The notes under the pieces: generated by a model
What the model saw: only the letters and a program-made list of their open reading frames with translations
What the model was told of the DNA's origin: nothing
Database searches by the model: none
Position numbers and translations under genes: made by a program
Source of the DNA: Kineothrix alysoides
Lineage (GTDB): Bacteria > Bacillota > Clostridia > Lachnospirales > Lachnospiraceae
Direction of reading: 5' to 3'
Length of the DNA stretch: 64,000 nt
NCBI RefSeq assembly: GCF_000732725.1
Contig: NZ_JPNB01000001.1
Location: 1,116,001 to 1,180,000 of the forward strand
Shown here: positions 34,546 to 43,899 of the stretch, in pieces
How positions within the stretch are numbered: the stretch's first letter is position 1
Layout of the letters: each line of letters opens with the position of its first letter

Positions 34546-36849
34546 TCAGCTTAACGTAACGTCTTCATAAATTGTATTAACCCATACAGAAGTTCTTTTA
34601 GCTGAATCTGACACGAAAATTTTTATTTCATGCAAAGACCACGTCAGGTCGGTCGGGTTTTGCTGACGAAGAAAAACCATAGCTAAGTCTTCCGAGGAAT
34701 ATTTGATATTTGAAATCACCATTGAATAGGTGCCATTAGTTAAAGTATAGTTATTAAGGGTATTACCTACTATCGTTGAAGTGCCACTCTGATTTAAACT
34801 TTTTACATCGACCAGTAGAGGGCCACCAGTGTTCGAAGTAATGTGAAAATTTACTGTTGACATACCACTATTCGATAGGTTGCATCTAACATTTTTAATA
34901 GAAAAGATACGATTGGTACCGCTGCCTGAAATGTCATCGTTATAAAAAGCAGGAAGAGACGCCGGACCGGTCGGGCCAGTGTCGCCTTGCGGACCGGTGG
35001 GGCCGGTGTCTCCCTGTGCTCCAGTGGGTCCGATGTCGCCCTGCGGACCGGTGGGACCGATGTCGCCCTGCGGACCGGTGGGACCGATGTCGCCCTGCGG
35101 GCCGGTGGGACCGATGTCGCCCTGCGGACCGGTGGGGCCGGTGTCTCCCTGCGGACCGGTGGGGCCGGTGTCTCCCCGCGGACCGGTGGGGCCGGTGTCT
35201 CCCTGCGGACCGGTGGGGCCGGTGTCTCCCTGTGGGCCGGTGGGACCGATGTCGCCCTGCGGACCGGTGGGACCGATGTCGCCCTGCGGACCGGTGGGGC
35301 CGGTGTCTCCCTGTGGGCCGGTGGGACCGATGTCGCCCTGCGGACCGGTGGGACCGATGTCGCCCTGCGCTCCGGTGGGGCCGGTGTCTCCCTGTGCTCC
35401 AGTGGGTCCGATGTCGCCCTGCGGGCCAGTGGGACCGATGTCGCCCTGCAGACCGGTGGGACCGATGTCTCCCTGCAGACCGGTGGGACCGATGTCGCCC
35501 TGCGCTCCGGTGGGGCCGATGTCGCCTTGCGGACCGGTGGGACCGATGTCGCCCTGAGGGCCGGTGGGTCCGATGTCTCCCTGTGGGCCTGTGGGACCGA
35601 TGTCGCCCTGCGGACCGGTGGGACCGATGTCGCCCTGCGCTCCGGTGGGTCCGATGTCTCCCTGTGCTCCAGTGGGTCCGATGTCGCCCTGCGGGCCGGT
35701 GGGTCCGATGTCGCCCTGCGGGCCGGTGGGTCCGATGTCGCCCTGCGCTCCGGTGGGTCCGGTGTCTCCCTGCGCTCCGGTGGGACCGATGTCGCCTTGC
35801 GGACCGGTGGGACCGATGTCGCCCTGAGGGCCGGTGGGACCGATGTCTCCCTGTGGGCCGGTGGGACCGATGTCGCCCTGCGGACCGGTGGGACCGATGT
35901 CGCCCTGCGCTCCGATGGGTCCGGTGTCTCCCTGTGCTCCAGTGGGACCGATGTCGCCCTGCGGGCCGGTCGGGCCGGTGGGACCAGTCACACTGGGATT
36001 TTCAATGTTGACATGTGCTGATCCGGGGGTGACGTCAATGTTCAAAGTAGTGGAAGTAAACTCCAAAGTGGAACCTAATGTCATGGGAATGGGGATACCA
36101 CCCGAGGTTTCCACCGTAAATAATACCGTATCTCCGTCGATTCCCGTAGGACCGGTCGGACCAGTCGGACCAGTCGGACCGACGTCGCCTTGCGGACCGG
36201 TTGGGCCGATATCCCCTTGCGAACCGGTCGGACCTGTAGGCCCTATATCACCTTGTATTCCCTGCGGCCCTTCCGGACCCTGGCAGCCTCTTGCACCCTG
36301 TGGCCCTTCCGGACCTTGCACTCCGGCGGAGCCTTCCGGCCCGATTGGACCAGCCGGTCCGGGTATACCCTGCGGGCCCTGAGGACCCTCAGGTCCCGGA
36401 ACACCCTGAGGACCCGCGGGTCCCGTATTCCCTCTTGCACCAATAGGCCCGGGAATACCCTGTGAACCAGCCGGTCCGGGATTGCCACGAGGCCCCATGG
36501 GCCCTTGGCAACCGGGATCTCCCTGCGGACCAATATCTCCACGAACTCCTTGAGGACCTGGAGGGCCTATCTGTCCCTGCGGGCCACGTGAACCCACAGG
36601 ACCCGGACACCCCGGATCTCCTTTATCGCCCTTTTCCCCTTGCGGGCCCCTTTGTCCTCTAAGGCCCTCCGGTCCCATCGGACCAGGTGCACCCTGAGGG
36701 CCAGGGTAGCCTACATCACCTTTTGGGCCAGGACATCCCGGATCGCCCTTGGGACCGCGCGAACCTTGTGGACCCTGTGGACCTGGAGGGCATATATTAG
36801 GGCAACCTGATTGACAATCAAGGATATTATTATTTTCGTTGTTACTCAT
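34546..36849 (-). CDS. Collagen-like triple-helix repeat surface protein (large)
   Basis: 767 residues. A short N-terminus with Cys ([16 protein letters not shown]) leads into a varied Gly-X-Y stretch (about residues 22-235). A 55-residue non-collagen insert follows ([20 protein letters not shown]). Then comes about 340 residues of a highly regular nine-residue unit GPTGPQGDI, and finally a ~140-residue beta-rich C-terminal domain ([19 protein letters not shown] onwards). There is no signal peptide, as in spore exosporium proteins such as BclA, which are built into the spore coat from the mother cell. A cell-surface adhesin is the alternative. GGAAG lies before the ATG. It diverges from a second collagen-like gene. 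Confidence 0.93.
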   Translation of the reverse strand: MSNNENNNILDCQSGCPNICPPGPQGPQGSRGPKGDPGCPGPKGDVGYPGPQGAPGPMGPEGLRGQRGPQGEKGDKGDPGCPGPVGSRGPQGQIGPPGPQGVRGDIGPQGDPGCQGPMGPRGNPGPAGSQGIPGPIGARGNTGPAGPQGVPGPEGPQGPQGIPGPAGPIGPEGSAGVQGPEGPQGARGCQGPEGPQGIQGDIGPTGPTGSQGDIGPTGPQGDVGPTGPTGPTGPTGIDGDTVLFTVETSGGIPIPMTLGSTLEFTSTTLNIDVTPGSAHVNIENPSVTGPTGPTGPQGDIGPTGAQGDTGPIGAQGDIGPTGPQGDIGPTGPQGDIGPTGPQGDIGPTGPQGDIGPTGAQGDTGPTGAQGDIGPTGPQGDIGPTGPQGDIGPTGAQGDIGPTGAQGDIGPTGPQGDIGPTGPQGDIGPTGPQGDIGPTGPQGDIGPTGAQGDIGPTGLQGDIGPTGLQGDIGPTGPQGDIGPTGAQGDTGPTGAQGDIGPTGPQGDIGPTGPQGDTGPTGPQGDIGPTGPQGDIGPTGPQGDTGPTGPQGDTGPTGPRGDTGPTGPQGDTGPTGPQGDIGPTGPQGDIGPTGPQGDIGPTGPQGDIGPTGAQGDTGPTGPQGDTGPTGPASLPAFYNDDISGSGTNRIFSIKNVRCNLSNSGMSTVNFHITSNTGGPLLVDVKSLNQSGTSTIVGNTLNNYTLTNGTYSMVISNIKYSSEDLAMVFLRQQNPTDLTWSLHEIKIFVSDSAKRTSVWVNTIYEDVTLS
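34975..35990. repeat. 27-bp tandem repeat array encoding GPTGPQGDI units
   Basis: About 37 units of 27 bp. Variants are mainly Q/A/L/R at one position and I/T at another (GPTGAQGDT etc.). Unit length is a multiple of three, so gain or loss of units keeps frame. The array is open in several frames on the opposite strand, which gives long false ORFs. Confidence 0.95.
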
Positions 36850-37185
36850 AATTTTGCTTCCTTTCTTAGTATACTGTGGTGGATTACTCCCCCCTACTTA
36901 TAATATTCAGCAGAGATAAAAAGGGCTACTCATTCTGATCAGGCAGCCATGATCCCCTGTAGCCTGTTATCGACACATAAAAGGTGGCAATCAGACTGTT
37001 ACTAGTTTAGACTCAAATGCGGTTAAAAGAGTAGCAAAACGTGCAGGAACACAATGCTTTTAACCTGAACCATCAATAGCGTGCTCACAAAACAAACTGC
37101 TTTTTCATATTCTATAATGAGATATGGCGTTTCAAAGTCTTAGTAGGCTCTACTATGACAGTAAGCGAGAAAGGGGCCTTATAAT
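36850..37185. other. Divergent intergenic region of the collagen-like genes
   Basis: 336 bases without a gene. On the + strand, CATATTCTA (37106-37114) matches the SigK -10 consensus CATANNNTA, with an AC at 37087-37088 17 bases upstream as the minimal SigK -35. A TATAAT overlaps at 37113 but has no SigA -35 partner. On the other strand no clear promoter was found. Confidence 0.45.
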
Positions 37186-38400
37186 TTGAATAGATACAAT
37201 CAAAATTGCATAATTGATAATGATAAAAGGTGCAACGACCCTTCCTGTCCCGCATGCAGGCCAAAAGGTAACCCATGTTGCCCTTGTTGTAATATCGGAC
37301 CAACCGGTCCAATGGGACCACCAGGAGCACCGGGTTGTCCGGGACCGCAAGGCGTTCCCGGCAATACCGGTCCGCAGGGAGACCCTGGGCCGTCAGGGCC
37401 TATGGGGCCTGCGGGACCACAAGGTGTTCCAGGCAATACCGGTCCGCAGGGAGATCCCGGACCGTCAGGGCCTATGGGTCCTGCGGGACCGCAAGGTGTT
37501 CCCGGCAATACTGGCCCGCAGGGAGATCCCGGACCGTCAGGGCCTATGGGTCCTGCGGGACCGCAAGGTGTTTCTGGTGATATTGGCCCGCAGGGAGATC
37601 CTGGACCGTCAGGGTCTATGGGGCCTCCGGGACCGCAAGGTGTTCGCGGTGATATTGGCCCCCAGGGAGATCCCGGCTGCCAGGGACCGATAGGACCAAA
37701 AGGAAACTTTGGGCCTCCAGGTCCTATGGGACCTCCGGGTCTACGCGGACCGAGAGGCGATGTTGGGCCTCCCGGATGCCGGGGTCCAGAAGGTCCCGAA
37801 GGACCTCAGGGGGAACGTGGAATTGAAGGCCCGCCAGGGCCCATGGGGATTGAGGGTCCGGCCGGTCCCATAGGGCCGCAAGGATCGCAAGGCCCGAAAG
37901 GATGCCAGGGGCCGGAGGGACCGCAAGGCGAAAGAGGATATCCCGGACCCACCGGACCCGCTGGTTCGGCAGTTTCCTTTGCCGGTGTACAATATTCGAA
38001 CATATATCCTGCAGCACAAACGAAACGTTTATATCGATCGGGCGAAACAATCAAGTTTAACGCTGAAATGACAAATGGCGCACCATATATAAACTATCAT
38101 CCCTCATCGGGTACATTTGTAATAAGCAAACCCGGTAAATATGTCGTCAATTTTATGCTATACGTGTCGGATGTCATTGATGGGAACAAAACACAGATTC
38201 AACTTGAAGTTAATGGAACGGTTGTGTCTTTCCGTGATGTTATTCTATCCTCAATCAACGGTCCGCCCTTTACATTTATGGATATAATCCAGGTAAACAG
38301 CGAGAATTCTATGCTGTGTGTGTTAAACACAGGAAAAGATCTTATGTTGAGCGAACTGGTAGAATCTGTCGCCTTCATATCCATTTGGGGTCTTGTATGA
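37186..38400 (+). CDS. Collagen-like protein with BclA-type C-terminal domain (small)
   Basis: 404 residues from a TTG start with AAGGGG ten bases upstream. The N-terminus is rich in Cys ([20 protein letters not shown]), then ~225 residues of Gly-X-Y repeats of the type [19 protein letters not shown], including a 54-bp-scale duplication. The ~130-residue end ([54 protein letters not shown]) has the jelly-roll look of C1q/TNF-like trimerisation domains found in exosporium BclA. No signal peptide. It is divergent from the larger collagen-like gene. Confidence 0.92.
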   Translation: MNRYNQNCIIDNDKRCNDPSCPACRPKGNPCCPCCNIGPTGPMGPPGAPGCPGPQGVPGNTGPQGDPGPSGPMGPAGPQGVPGNTGPQGDPGPSGPMGPAGPQGVPGNTGPQGDPGPSGPMGPAGPQGVSGDIGPQGDPGPSGSMGPPGPQGVRGDIGPQGDPGCQGPIGPKGNFGPPGPMGPPGLRGPRGDVGPPGCRGPEGPEGPQGERGIEGPPGPMGIEGPAGPIGPQGSQGPKGCQGPEGPQGERGYPGPTGPAGSAVSFAGVQYSNIYPAAQTKRLYRSGETIKFNAEMTNGAPYINYHPSSGTFVISKPGKYVVNFMLYVSDVIDGNKTQIQLEVNGTVVSFRDVILSSINGPPFTFMDIIQVNSENSMLCVLNTGKDLMLSELVESVAFISIWGLV

Positions 38401-38577
38401 TTGAAACGGCGGATTAATTTCTTTGACAGAATTTCGACTTATTTAGCTTATACTATAAATGGCAACCAAACGAAGGGCAAGCTGAACTATAAGAGTATTA
38501 AAAAGAAGGTGCTTTCAGGAATCTATACGTATGAAGTTGCTGATGCCGACAAGATTATAGAAAAACCCATAAGATAA
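38401..38577 (+). pseudogene. Unrecognised ORF remnant after the collagen-like gene
   Basis: The frame stays open from the codon after the collagen stop: FFDRISTYLAYTINGNQTKG then YKSIKKKVLSGIYTYEVADADKI and stop at 38575. The second part looks like real protein, perhaps the end of a gene from an integrative element, but I do not recognise it and it has no good start. 38578-38815 has no gene I can support. Confidence 0.35.
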
Positions 38578-38815
38578 GGAATTCCAACCCCCTCTCTCAT
38601 TTGAGCGCAAGTTGGTTGGCAATAATAACACAGCCGTCGACATATTAAACAGTATCGAGCAACTTGGCTACTTGATTGAAACCAAAATAGCAGAATACCA
38701 AAGCCTGATAACAATTAAAGCGTGTCATAATATGCACCCGATAAACCCCAAATGCACCCACTTGATTGTTTCATTGGAATCGTGTTATTGTATCAAAAGC
38801 GAGGTCAATAGACAG

Positions 38816-38841
38816 AAAAGCCGCTTAATCAGCGGTTTTTT
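38816..38841. terminator. Bidirectional terminator at the integrase 3' end
   Basis: CCGCT / AGCGG around TAATC with an A-run before and T6 after; it closes the leftward integrase gene. Confidence 0.7.
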
Positions 38842-39247
38842 CGTTTCTGTGTTGCAATTTGTGATGCATATTTTCAAAATACGCGTTAGTCATGCACACA
38901 AATTTCTCTTCATAGTCGGCAACCGTACCTCGGTATATGTCTTTTAATACGCGGTCATTGCTCCACCCCCCGCGCTTCATTATATACTGGTCAGGGACAC
39001 CCATAGCGTGCATAATAGACGCGGAGTAATGCCTTAAGTCATGGAAACGATAAGGCGGCATTTTAAGCTCAATTAATGCCCTTTGGAATCTTCTAGTAAG
39101 TGCATCGGGTGTAAGGTTTATAATGAGCCCAGTTTTGGTGAGCATTTCAATAACAAATTCCGGTAACTCTATATACCTATCTGATTCGGAGGTTTTAGTA
39201 GTGTCTTTAATTACTTTATTTCCGTTTCTGGTCCTATGTCAAGATTT
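38825..39247 (-). pseudogene. Tyrosine recombinase (phage integrase), 3' fragment
   Basis: In frame leftwards from the IS3 junction: RNGNKVIKDTTKTSESDRY, then LTPDALTRRFQRALIEL, the box FHDLRHYSASIMHAMG (His-x-x-Arg), KRGGWSND and the nucleophile Tyr in LKDIYRG. It is the second half of the gene whose first half is at 40554-40965. Rejoined across the element the frame is kept but has a TGA (in ...ESKS-stop-HRTRNG), so the gene was damaged apart from the insertion. Confidence 0.88.
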
Positions 39248-39279
39248 AGTACAAGTTAAAATGATAAAATAATCCTCCT

Positions 39280-40194
39280 CTAACCTACCAGCTGTAAACC
39301 ATCCTCGAGTGCCTTTTCATAAAGCTTTTCGAATTCATTGGGCGATATATAATCGCAATGACTATGGATTCGCTTTGTGTTGTAGAATGCTTCAATGTAT
39401 TCAAATACTAACCGGTACGCTTGCTCATAATTACCGATTTTGAAGCGATTCAGCCATTCTCTTTTGATTAAGGAATGGAAGGATTCAATACAGGCGTTGT
39501 CCCAGGGAAATGCCTTTTTCGAATAGCTCCGCTGCATATTTGCAGTTGCTTTCCGATATTCGTTTGACACATACTGGCTTCCGCGATCGCTGTGCAGAAT
39601 AAGCGGTTGTTCCGTGTTACGTCTGGCTTTTGCTTTGTTAATGGTATCAATAACGCATGCTACACCCATTGAATCAGATAAAGTCCATGCGACTATTTTT
39701 CTTGAAAATAAGTCCATAATGCTTGTCAGATATGTGAAGCCTTCTGTCGTCCAGATATATGTAATGTCACTGCACCACACTGCATTTGGACGCTCTGGGT
39801 TGAATTGCTCATTTAATATATTTTGAAGTTCATTGCTGAAATAGGAATCTTTGGTGGTAATTGTCCATGGTTTTACCCATTGAGCCCTGATTCCTAGCTG
39901 GGACATGTATTTGCCTACCGTGCGTTCAGAAATAATTTCGCCTTCTTGTTGCAACTTTTTTGCAATTTTCGGAGCGCCGTAGTTCTGTTTGGAATCATCG
40001 TAAATGTCCATGATCTTTACTTTAACAGCCTCTCTACGTTGCTGTGTATTAGAAGGCATACGGTTTTGCCATGCACGATATCCAGACCGTGAAACGCCAA
40101 GGATTTTCAGCATCCCGGAGACAGAAACCTGGCGATTAGCTTTCATGGCAGCGTCTGTCTTTTCGGAGACTTCAAGGTAAATGGCTTCTGTCAT
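39280..40194 (-). CDS. IS3-family transposase OrfB (DDE domain)
   Basis: 304 residues. An N-terminal HTH_21-like part (ILGVSRSGYRAWQNR, YGAPKIAKKLQQEG) precedes the rve catalytic core: WCSDITYIWT (first Asp), ILHSDRGSQYVS (second Asp) and DNACIESFHSLIKREW (Glu). The ATG overlaps the orfA stop by four bases (ATGA) next to an A4 run, so it is made by coupling or by -1 frameshift as an OrfAB fusion, as usual in IS3 elements. Confidence 0.95.
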   Translation of the reverse strand: MTEAIYLEVSEKTDAAMKANRQVSVSGMLKILGVSRSGYRAWQNRMPSNTQQRREAVKVKIMDIYDDSKQNYGAPKIAKKLQQEGEIISERTVGKYMSQLGIRAQWVKPWTITTKDSYFSNELQNILNEQFNPERPNAVWCSDITYIWTTEGFTYLTSIMDLFSRKIVAWTLSDSMGVACVIDTINKAKARRNTEQPLILHSDRGSQYVSNEYRKATANMQRSYSKKAFPWDNACIESFHSLIKREWLNRFKIGNYEQAYRLVFEYIEAFYNTKRIHSHCDYISPNEFEKLYEKALEDGLQLVG

Positions 40195-40475
40195 TTTCCC
40201 AGAATGCTGATGGCTTTTTTTAGTACGTCAAGAGCATCCTGAGTATCACGTAGTTCACGCTTGAGATGAGCGATTTCCTTCGCTTCATCAGAAGAATAAT
40301 TTCCGGATCCACGGCTTTTAATGTCACCGGTTTCACGTAGTTCTTTTTGCCATCTGGAAAGAGTCTGCTGACTGATTCCCATATTTGTAGCACAACCGAC
40401 AAGACCTAGTTCCTTGTGATCCTGATAATACTGAACTGCATCCAGCTTAAACTGCTTGTCAAAATGTTTCGGCAT
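40191..40475 (-). CDS. IS3-family transposase OrfA (helix-turn-helix)
   Basis: 94 residues. HTH region FKLDAVQYYQDHKELGLVGC and NMGISQQTLSRWQKE binds the inverted repeats; the C-terminal leucine-rich coiled coil (EIAHLKRELRDTQDALDVLKKAI) serves multimerisation. GGAGG lies upstream of the ATG. Confidence 0.93.
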   Translation of the reverse strand: MPKHFDKQFKLDAVQYYQDHKELGLVGCATNMGISQQTLSRWQKELRETGDIKSRGSGNYSSDEAKEIAHLKRELRDTQDALDVLKKAISILGK

Positions 40476-40553
40476 AATGAAATCCTCCTTAAGTACGATA
40501 CCTCTATTGTATCATATTTTTCTATATAGGATTTTCTCATTTTGACTTGTACT

Positions 40554-40965
40554 ATTTAGATTCTAGCACCATTCTGTCCTTCACCATAGTATTTCTAACA
40601 TGTATTACATTTCCTGATATGTCCTCACCAGCAATTCCACATACCTCTGAACGACTCAGAGTGCTAAATGCAGCTAGGCAAGCGGCATACATCATATTTG
40701 TATCGTTCTCTCTAAAATACGCAATGATACGGGTAATATCCTCATCGGTAGGAACAATAAAGCTCTTTTTCTTCCCTTTTGGAAGCGTTACTTTAAATGT
40801 TTTATCCGGCATAAACTCTTTGAAAACACAAGATATATAACCATACGCATTTTTCACTGTCTTTGGCGCGTGATTCTCTGAAAAATCATTAACCCAATTT
40901 TGTATAGTGATATTTGTAATTTTCTTTAACTTCATATCATCTATATCCTGATAACAAGATTTCAA
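40554..40965 (-). pseudogene. Tyrosine recombinase (phage integrase), 5' fragment
   Basis: About 137 residues: the core-binding SAM-like domain (ITIQNWVNDFSENHAPKTVKNAYGYIS, FKEFMPDKTFKVTLPKGKK) and the first part of the catalytic domain with ARG box AAFSTLSRSEVCGI, where the catalytic Arg is in LSRSEV. The N-terminal arm-binding domain is missing; the frame runs into the prophage fragment at about 40966. Confidence 0.88.
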
Positions 40966-40968
40966 GTA

Positions 40969-41325
40969 GTGATAGTCCTTCAGGACGGAACCGAAATTGA
41001 ACTGGAAACCGGCGCAAGTCTTAGCGCGCTTGGTGTACTGTCTGAGAACAAGGCAGCTATGGTTGTAGTATGGGAAAAGCTGACACCGGACAATCTGTCA
41101 TCTGTACAGATAAAAAATGGTGATGGTCTTACAGTCGGTACCTATACGGGCCTTGTATTAGTGTCTGAGACATCCGCCGTCAACGCGGATGGTAGCGTCG
41201 TTACATACTATAACTTAAAGGAGAAAACAGACATGGAAAAGAATCTTGACAACGTTTCGGCGCAGACCGAGCGGAATAAAGCCGACATTGATTATCTCAC
41301 AATGATAACGGAGGGGGAAAACTAA
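40969..41325 (+). pseudogene. Phage structural protein upstream of XkdX, 5' truncated
   Basis: About 118 residues from an in-frame GTG: IVLQDGTEIELETGASLSAL, LTPDNLSSVQIKNGDGLTVG, YNLKEKTDMEKNLDNVSAQ. This pattern is common to small proteins encoded just before XkdX and holin in clostridial prophages; the function is unknown (tail or baseplate region). Its beginning is lost at the junction with the integrase fragment. The stop overlaps the next start (TAATG). Confidence 0.65.
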
Positions 41326-41492
41326 TGGGAAAAGCAAAGATAGTAGAACATTCACCGAACTTCGAAAAAGTAAAGGATTATTATGACCGTGGGCTATGGA
41401 CCATAGACCGTGTACATACCGCAGTCGGCAAGTGGATAACCGAGGCGGAATACAAAGAAATCACCAGATTTGATTATCCGAATAAAGGGTAA
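41325..41492 (+). CDS. XkdX-like phage tail-region protein
   Basis: 55 residues, MGKAKIVEHSPNFEKVKDYY then DRGLWTIDRVHTAVGKWIT and EAEYKEITRFDYP. The Y-D-x-G-x-W pattern is that of XkdX family proteins, encoded between tail fibre genes and holin in Gram-positive phages. GGAGGGGG lies just upstream. Probably a relic, given the truncated neighbours. Confidence 0.78.
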   Translation: MGKAKIVEHSPNFEKVKDYYDRGLWTIDRVHTAVGKWITEAEYKEITRFDYPNKG

Positions 41493-41525
41493 ATCTGATA
41501 AAGCAGAAAGAGCGAGGGAAAGAAA

Positions 41526-41762
41526 ATGGAAAAACTAAATGCACTTAAAGGATTTTTAATACTGACGATTGGGGGAATTGGGAGCATGGTGACGAACTTA
41601 TTTGGTGGATGGAGCGAAGACCTTACGACACTTCTTATCTTTATGGGTGTGGATTTTGTTATGGGCTTACTGATTGCGGCGGTATGGCATAAGAGTGGAA
41701 AATCAGAGACCGGCACACTATCCAACTCACAAATATGCTGCTATGATATTGTTAAATTCTAG
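41526..41762 (+). pseudogene. Phage holin, C-terminally truncated
   Basis: 78 residues. Two hydrophobic segments (GFLILTIGGIGSMVTNLFGG and LLIFMGVDFVMGLLIAAVW) then HKSGKSETGTLSNS, matching the N-terminal part of the TcdE/toxin-secretion holin family, whose members normally continue for 50-70 more residues. The last ~10 residues (ICCYDIVKF) read unrelated DNA. It marks the right end of the prophage remnant. Confidence 0.78.
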
Positions 41763-41873
41763 TGGAAGAATCAGACGATGATAACCTCTGTCTAAGCACA
41801 AATTTTTCACTATTATTACAAAAACATATCTTCCACAAGAGAAAGAGAAGTCTTTTTTATTGGGAAAATGCGG

Positions 41874-41879
41874 TATAAT
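41874..41879 (+). promoter_or_regulatory. Recurrent promoter-like block A
   Basis: TCTTTTTTAT...GGTATAATAAATTC: a pyrimidine tract in the -35 place, 17 bases, TATAAT. Similar blocks precede the GNAT (TATTAT 42595), HAD (TATTAT 44959) and cupin (TATAAT 45956) genes. Confidence 0.5.
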
Positions 41880-41970
41880 AAATTCAAAATCATTACATCA
41901 CATAGATAAAAAGAAACCTATCAGGCAGCCTTAAACGGCAGAGTATTAATATTTGGCGAGGGAGAATGAC

Positions 41971-42501
41971 ATGATATTGCCTAAAATACGTGACAAAAGA
42001 TTCATCACAGTTCGCCGTGGCGGTACATTATTAGAGGAAGACCATCATCTGTTAGCAATTTGGGCGGCGCAATGCGCTCAGCATGTATTGCATTATTTTG
42101 AAGAAATGCGTCCGGAGGATGACCGTCCGCGTCGCGCTATTGAATTAACCCAAGCCTGGGTGAACGGTGAAATTACAATGAAACAAGCGCGCTTTGCCGC
42201 CGGCGCGTCGCAAGACGCGGCAAGAGAAGTAAAAGAAGTGTCAGAAGCGGCGAAATTGGCGGCTCTATCAGCCGGTCAGGCAGCGGTAGTAGCTCATGTT
42301 GCTGCGCATGAATTGGGAGCGGCAGCCTATGCAATCCGAGCGGTTATGGCAGCTTCACCGGAAGACAAAAGGGAAATGTTCAGGCACCAAGAGTGTCAAT
42401 GGCAACGGGATAGACTTCCGGAAAGAATTCGCAGTCTCGTAATTGATGATGAGCATTTGAGAAATAATATTTGTTGGTCTGTGTTCAGTGAGAATTTTTG
42501 A
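41971..42501 (+). CDS. Imm5-like putative immunity protein
   Basis: 176 residues, all-helical and Ala-rich. Recognisable family stretches: DHHLLAIWAAQCAQHVLHYFEE, RRAIELTQAWVNGEITMKQARF, and AGQAAVVAHVAAHELGAAAYAI. The family is annotated as putative immunity proteins (Imm5) paired with polymorphic toxins, but members also occur alone, as here; no toxin gene is adjacent. The ATG at 41971 with GAGGGAG upstream is preferred to the TTG at 41953. A related, broken copy lies at 62749-63089. Confidence 0.78.
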   Translation: MILPKIRDKRFITVRRGGTLLEEDHHLLAIWAAQCAQHVLHYFEEMRPEDDRPRRAIELTQAWVNGEITMKQARFAAGASQDAAREVKEVSEAAKLAALSAGQAAVVAHVAAHELGAAAYAIRAVMAASPEDKREMFRHQECQWQRDRLPERIRSLVIDDEHLRNNICWSVFSENF

Positions 42502-42676
42502 ACGATAATACAAGGTTCAAATTCCAATTGGCTGTTTAATTTAAAGAAAAATGCCTTACTGTTTTCCAACCTTTTTATTTATAGAAAAGAGTGGTATTAT
42601 AGATTGCGTGGATATTATGCCACATAAATAAACAGGAATTTACCTGTAAGTTAGAAAGTAATTTATGGAGGAGTTT

Positions 42677-43180
42677 ATGATAACAACAAAAAGATTAGTG
42701 ATAAAACCTTATTCTGATGAAGATCAAGGGGATATGATACTATTGTTGGTGAATGAAAAGGTTAAGGAAACCTACATAATTCCAGACTTTAATACTAGAG
42801 ACGAAGCTCTCTCTATGTTTAAAAAAATTCAGAAGCTTTCTTATTCAGACGATCATTATGAATTTGGTATTTATAAGGACAATCAATTGATTGGCTGGGT
42901 AAATGATGTATATAAAGATGCGGTTAAAATAGAATTGGGTTACGTTATTGATCCGGATTATCATAATAATGGTTATGCAACAGAAGTACTAAAAGCAGTC
43001 ATTGAAGATATATTCTTAAAGGGATTCAATGAGATTGTTACAGGAACTTTCGTAACCAACAAAGCAAGTATCAAAGTGATAGAAAAGTGCGGAATGAAAC
43101 GGATAGACCGAGAAGAAGATATAGTTTATCAGGATAAATTACAGCATTGCATTTATTATGCAATAAAAAGAGAACGATGA
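42677..43180 (+). CDS. GNAT acetyltransferase, RimJ/RimL-like
   Basis: 167 residues. MITTKRLVIKPYSDEDQGDM is the RimJ/L opening; then GIYKDNQLIGWVN, IELGYVIDPDYHNNGYATEVLKAVI (acetyl-CoA loop, H-N-N-G-Y-A) and GTFVTNKASIKVIEKCGMKRI. It transfers acetyl to an amine of an unknown substrate. GGAGGAG ends three to five bases before the ATG at 42677, favouring it over the ATG at 42665. Confidence 0.9.
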   Translation: MITTKRLVIKPYSDEDQGDMILLLVNEKVKETYIIPDFNTRDEALSMFKKIQKLSYSDDHYEFGIYKDNQLIGWVNDVYKDAVKIELGYVIDPDYHNNGYATEVLKAVIEDIFLKGFNEIVTGTFVTNKASIKVIEKCGMKRIDREEDIVYQDKLQHCIYYAIKRER

Positions 43181-43255
43181 CTTCTAATTTGCCAACTAAG
43201 CCATGTTGAGATACGGGAACCAAGAAACAGAAGATAATATCTGGCGGGGGAAAAA

Positions 43256-43816
43256 ATGACAGTAGTTTATTTTATAAGACATGCGGAACCAAACTATAAG
43301 AATCATAACGACGAGTTACGAGAGCTCACCGAAAAAGGCCTGGCAGACAGGAAGCTTGTTACGGAATTTCTGAGAGACAAAGATATTGATATAGTTTTAT
43401 CGAGCCCTTATAAACGCTCTATTGATACCGTAAAACATTTTGCAGATAAATACGGACGTCAAGTAATAACTATCCCTGATTTCAGGGAGAGAAAAGTCGA
43501 CAGTGTTTGGATTGATGATTTTACTTCATTCAGCGAACAGCAATGGAAAGATTTTGATTATAAACTTACCGATGGAGAAACATTGAGAGAGGTACAAAGC
43601 AGAAATATTGCTGCGCTGGAATGGGTTCTGAAAGAGTATAAAAATAAAAATATCGTTGTTGGCAGTCATGGCACCGCGTTAAGTACGATTATTAATCATT
43701 ATGATACCTCTTTCGGGTATCTCTCTTTCAAAAAAATTAAAGCGATTATGCCTTGGATTGTAAAATTTACATTTGACGGGAATTTGTTGCAAAGCATTGA
43801 GATGATTAATGTTTAG
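43256..43816 (+). CDS. Histidine phosphatase family protein
   Basis: 186 residues. The phospho-His is in YFIRHAEPN (His9 region), with the second Arg in LSSPYKRSIDTV, Glu in DFRERKVDS, and the second His in VVGSHGTALSTII. Such proteins remove phosphate from small molecules or proteins (cobalamin phosphatase and phosphoglycerate mutase relatives). GGCGGGGG before the ATG. No neighbour suggests its substrate. Confidence 0.9.
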   Translation: MTVVYFIRHAEPNYKNHNDELRELTEKGLADRKLVTEFLRDKDIDIVLSSPYKRSIDTVKHFADKYGRQVITIPDFRERKVDSVWIDDFTSFSEQQWKDFDYKLTDGETLREVQSRNIAALEWVLKEYKNKNIVVGSHGTALSTIINHYDTSFGYLSFKKIKAIMPWIVKFTFDGNLLQSIEMINV

Positions 43817-43899
43817 CCTTTACCTACTAATTGCGGCACAAAAAGTCGGGATAAAATAAATATTAATCCTATAATTGTAATCAGAGAGGAGAAGGATAA

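Larger units (their letters stand above)
39248..40553 (-). mobile_element. IS3-family insertion sequence, complete
   Basis: 1306 bp. Terminal inverted repeats AGTACAAGTTAAAATGATAA (left) and, as reverse complement of the right end, AGTACAAGTCAAAATGAGAA. The 4-bp target duplication ATTT flanks it at 39244-39247 and 40554-40557. Two overlapping reading frames (orfA, orfB) are intact. It sits in a tyrosine integrase gene. Confidence 0.93.

Noticed and set aside
34975-35990. Repeat array considered as CRISPR.
   Set aside because: Units are contiguous 27-bp coding repeats without unique spacers, inside a collagen-like frame, and there are no cas genes.
34979-36465. Several long open frames on the + strand opposite the collagen-like gene (up to 344 codons).
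   Set aside because: They are shadows of a stop-free 27-bp GC-rich repeat; their proteins are periodic translations of the same repeat with no start signals.
38612-38947. 111-codon + strand ORF overlapping the integrase remnant.
   Set aside because: It runs through a terminator and antisense to the conserved integrase C-terminus; composition is not protein-like.
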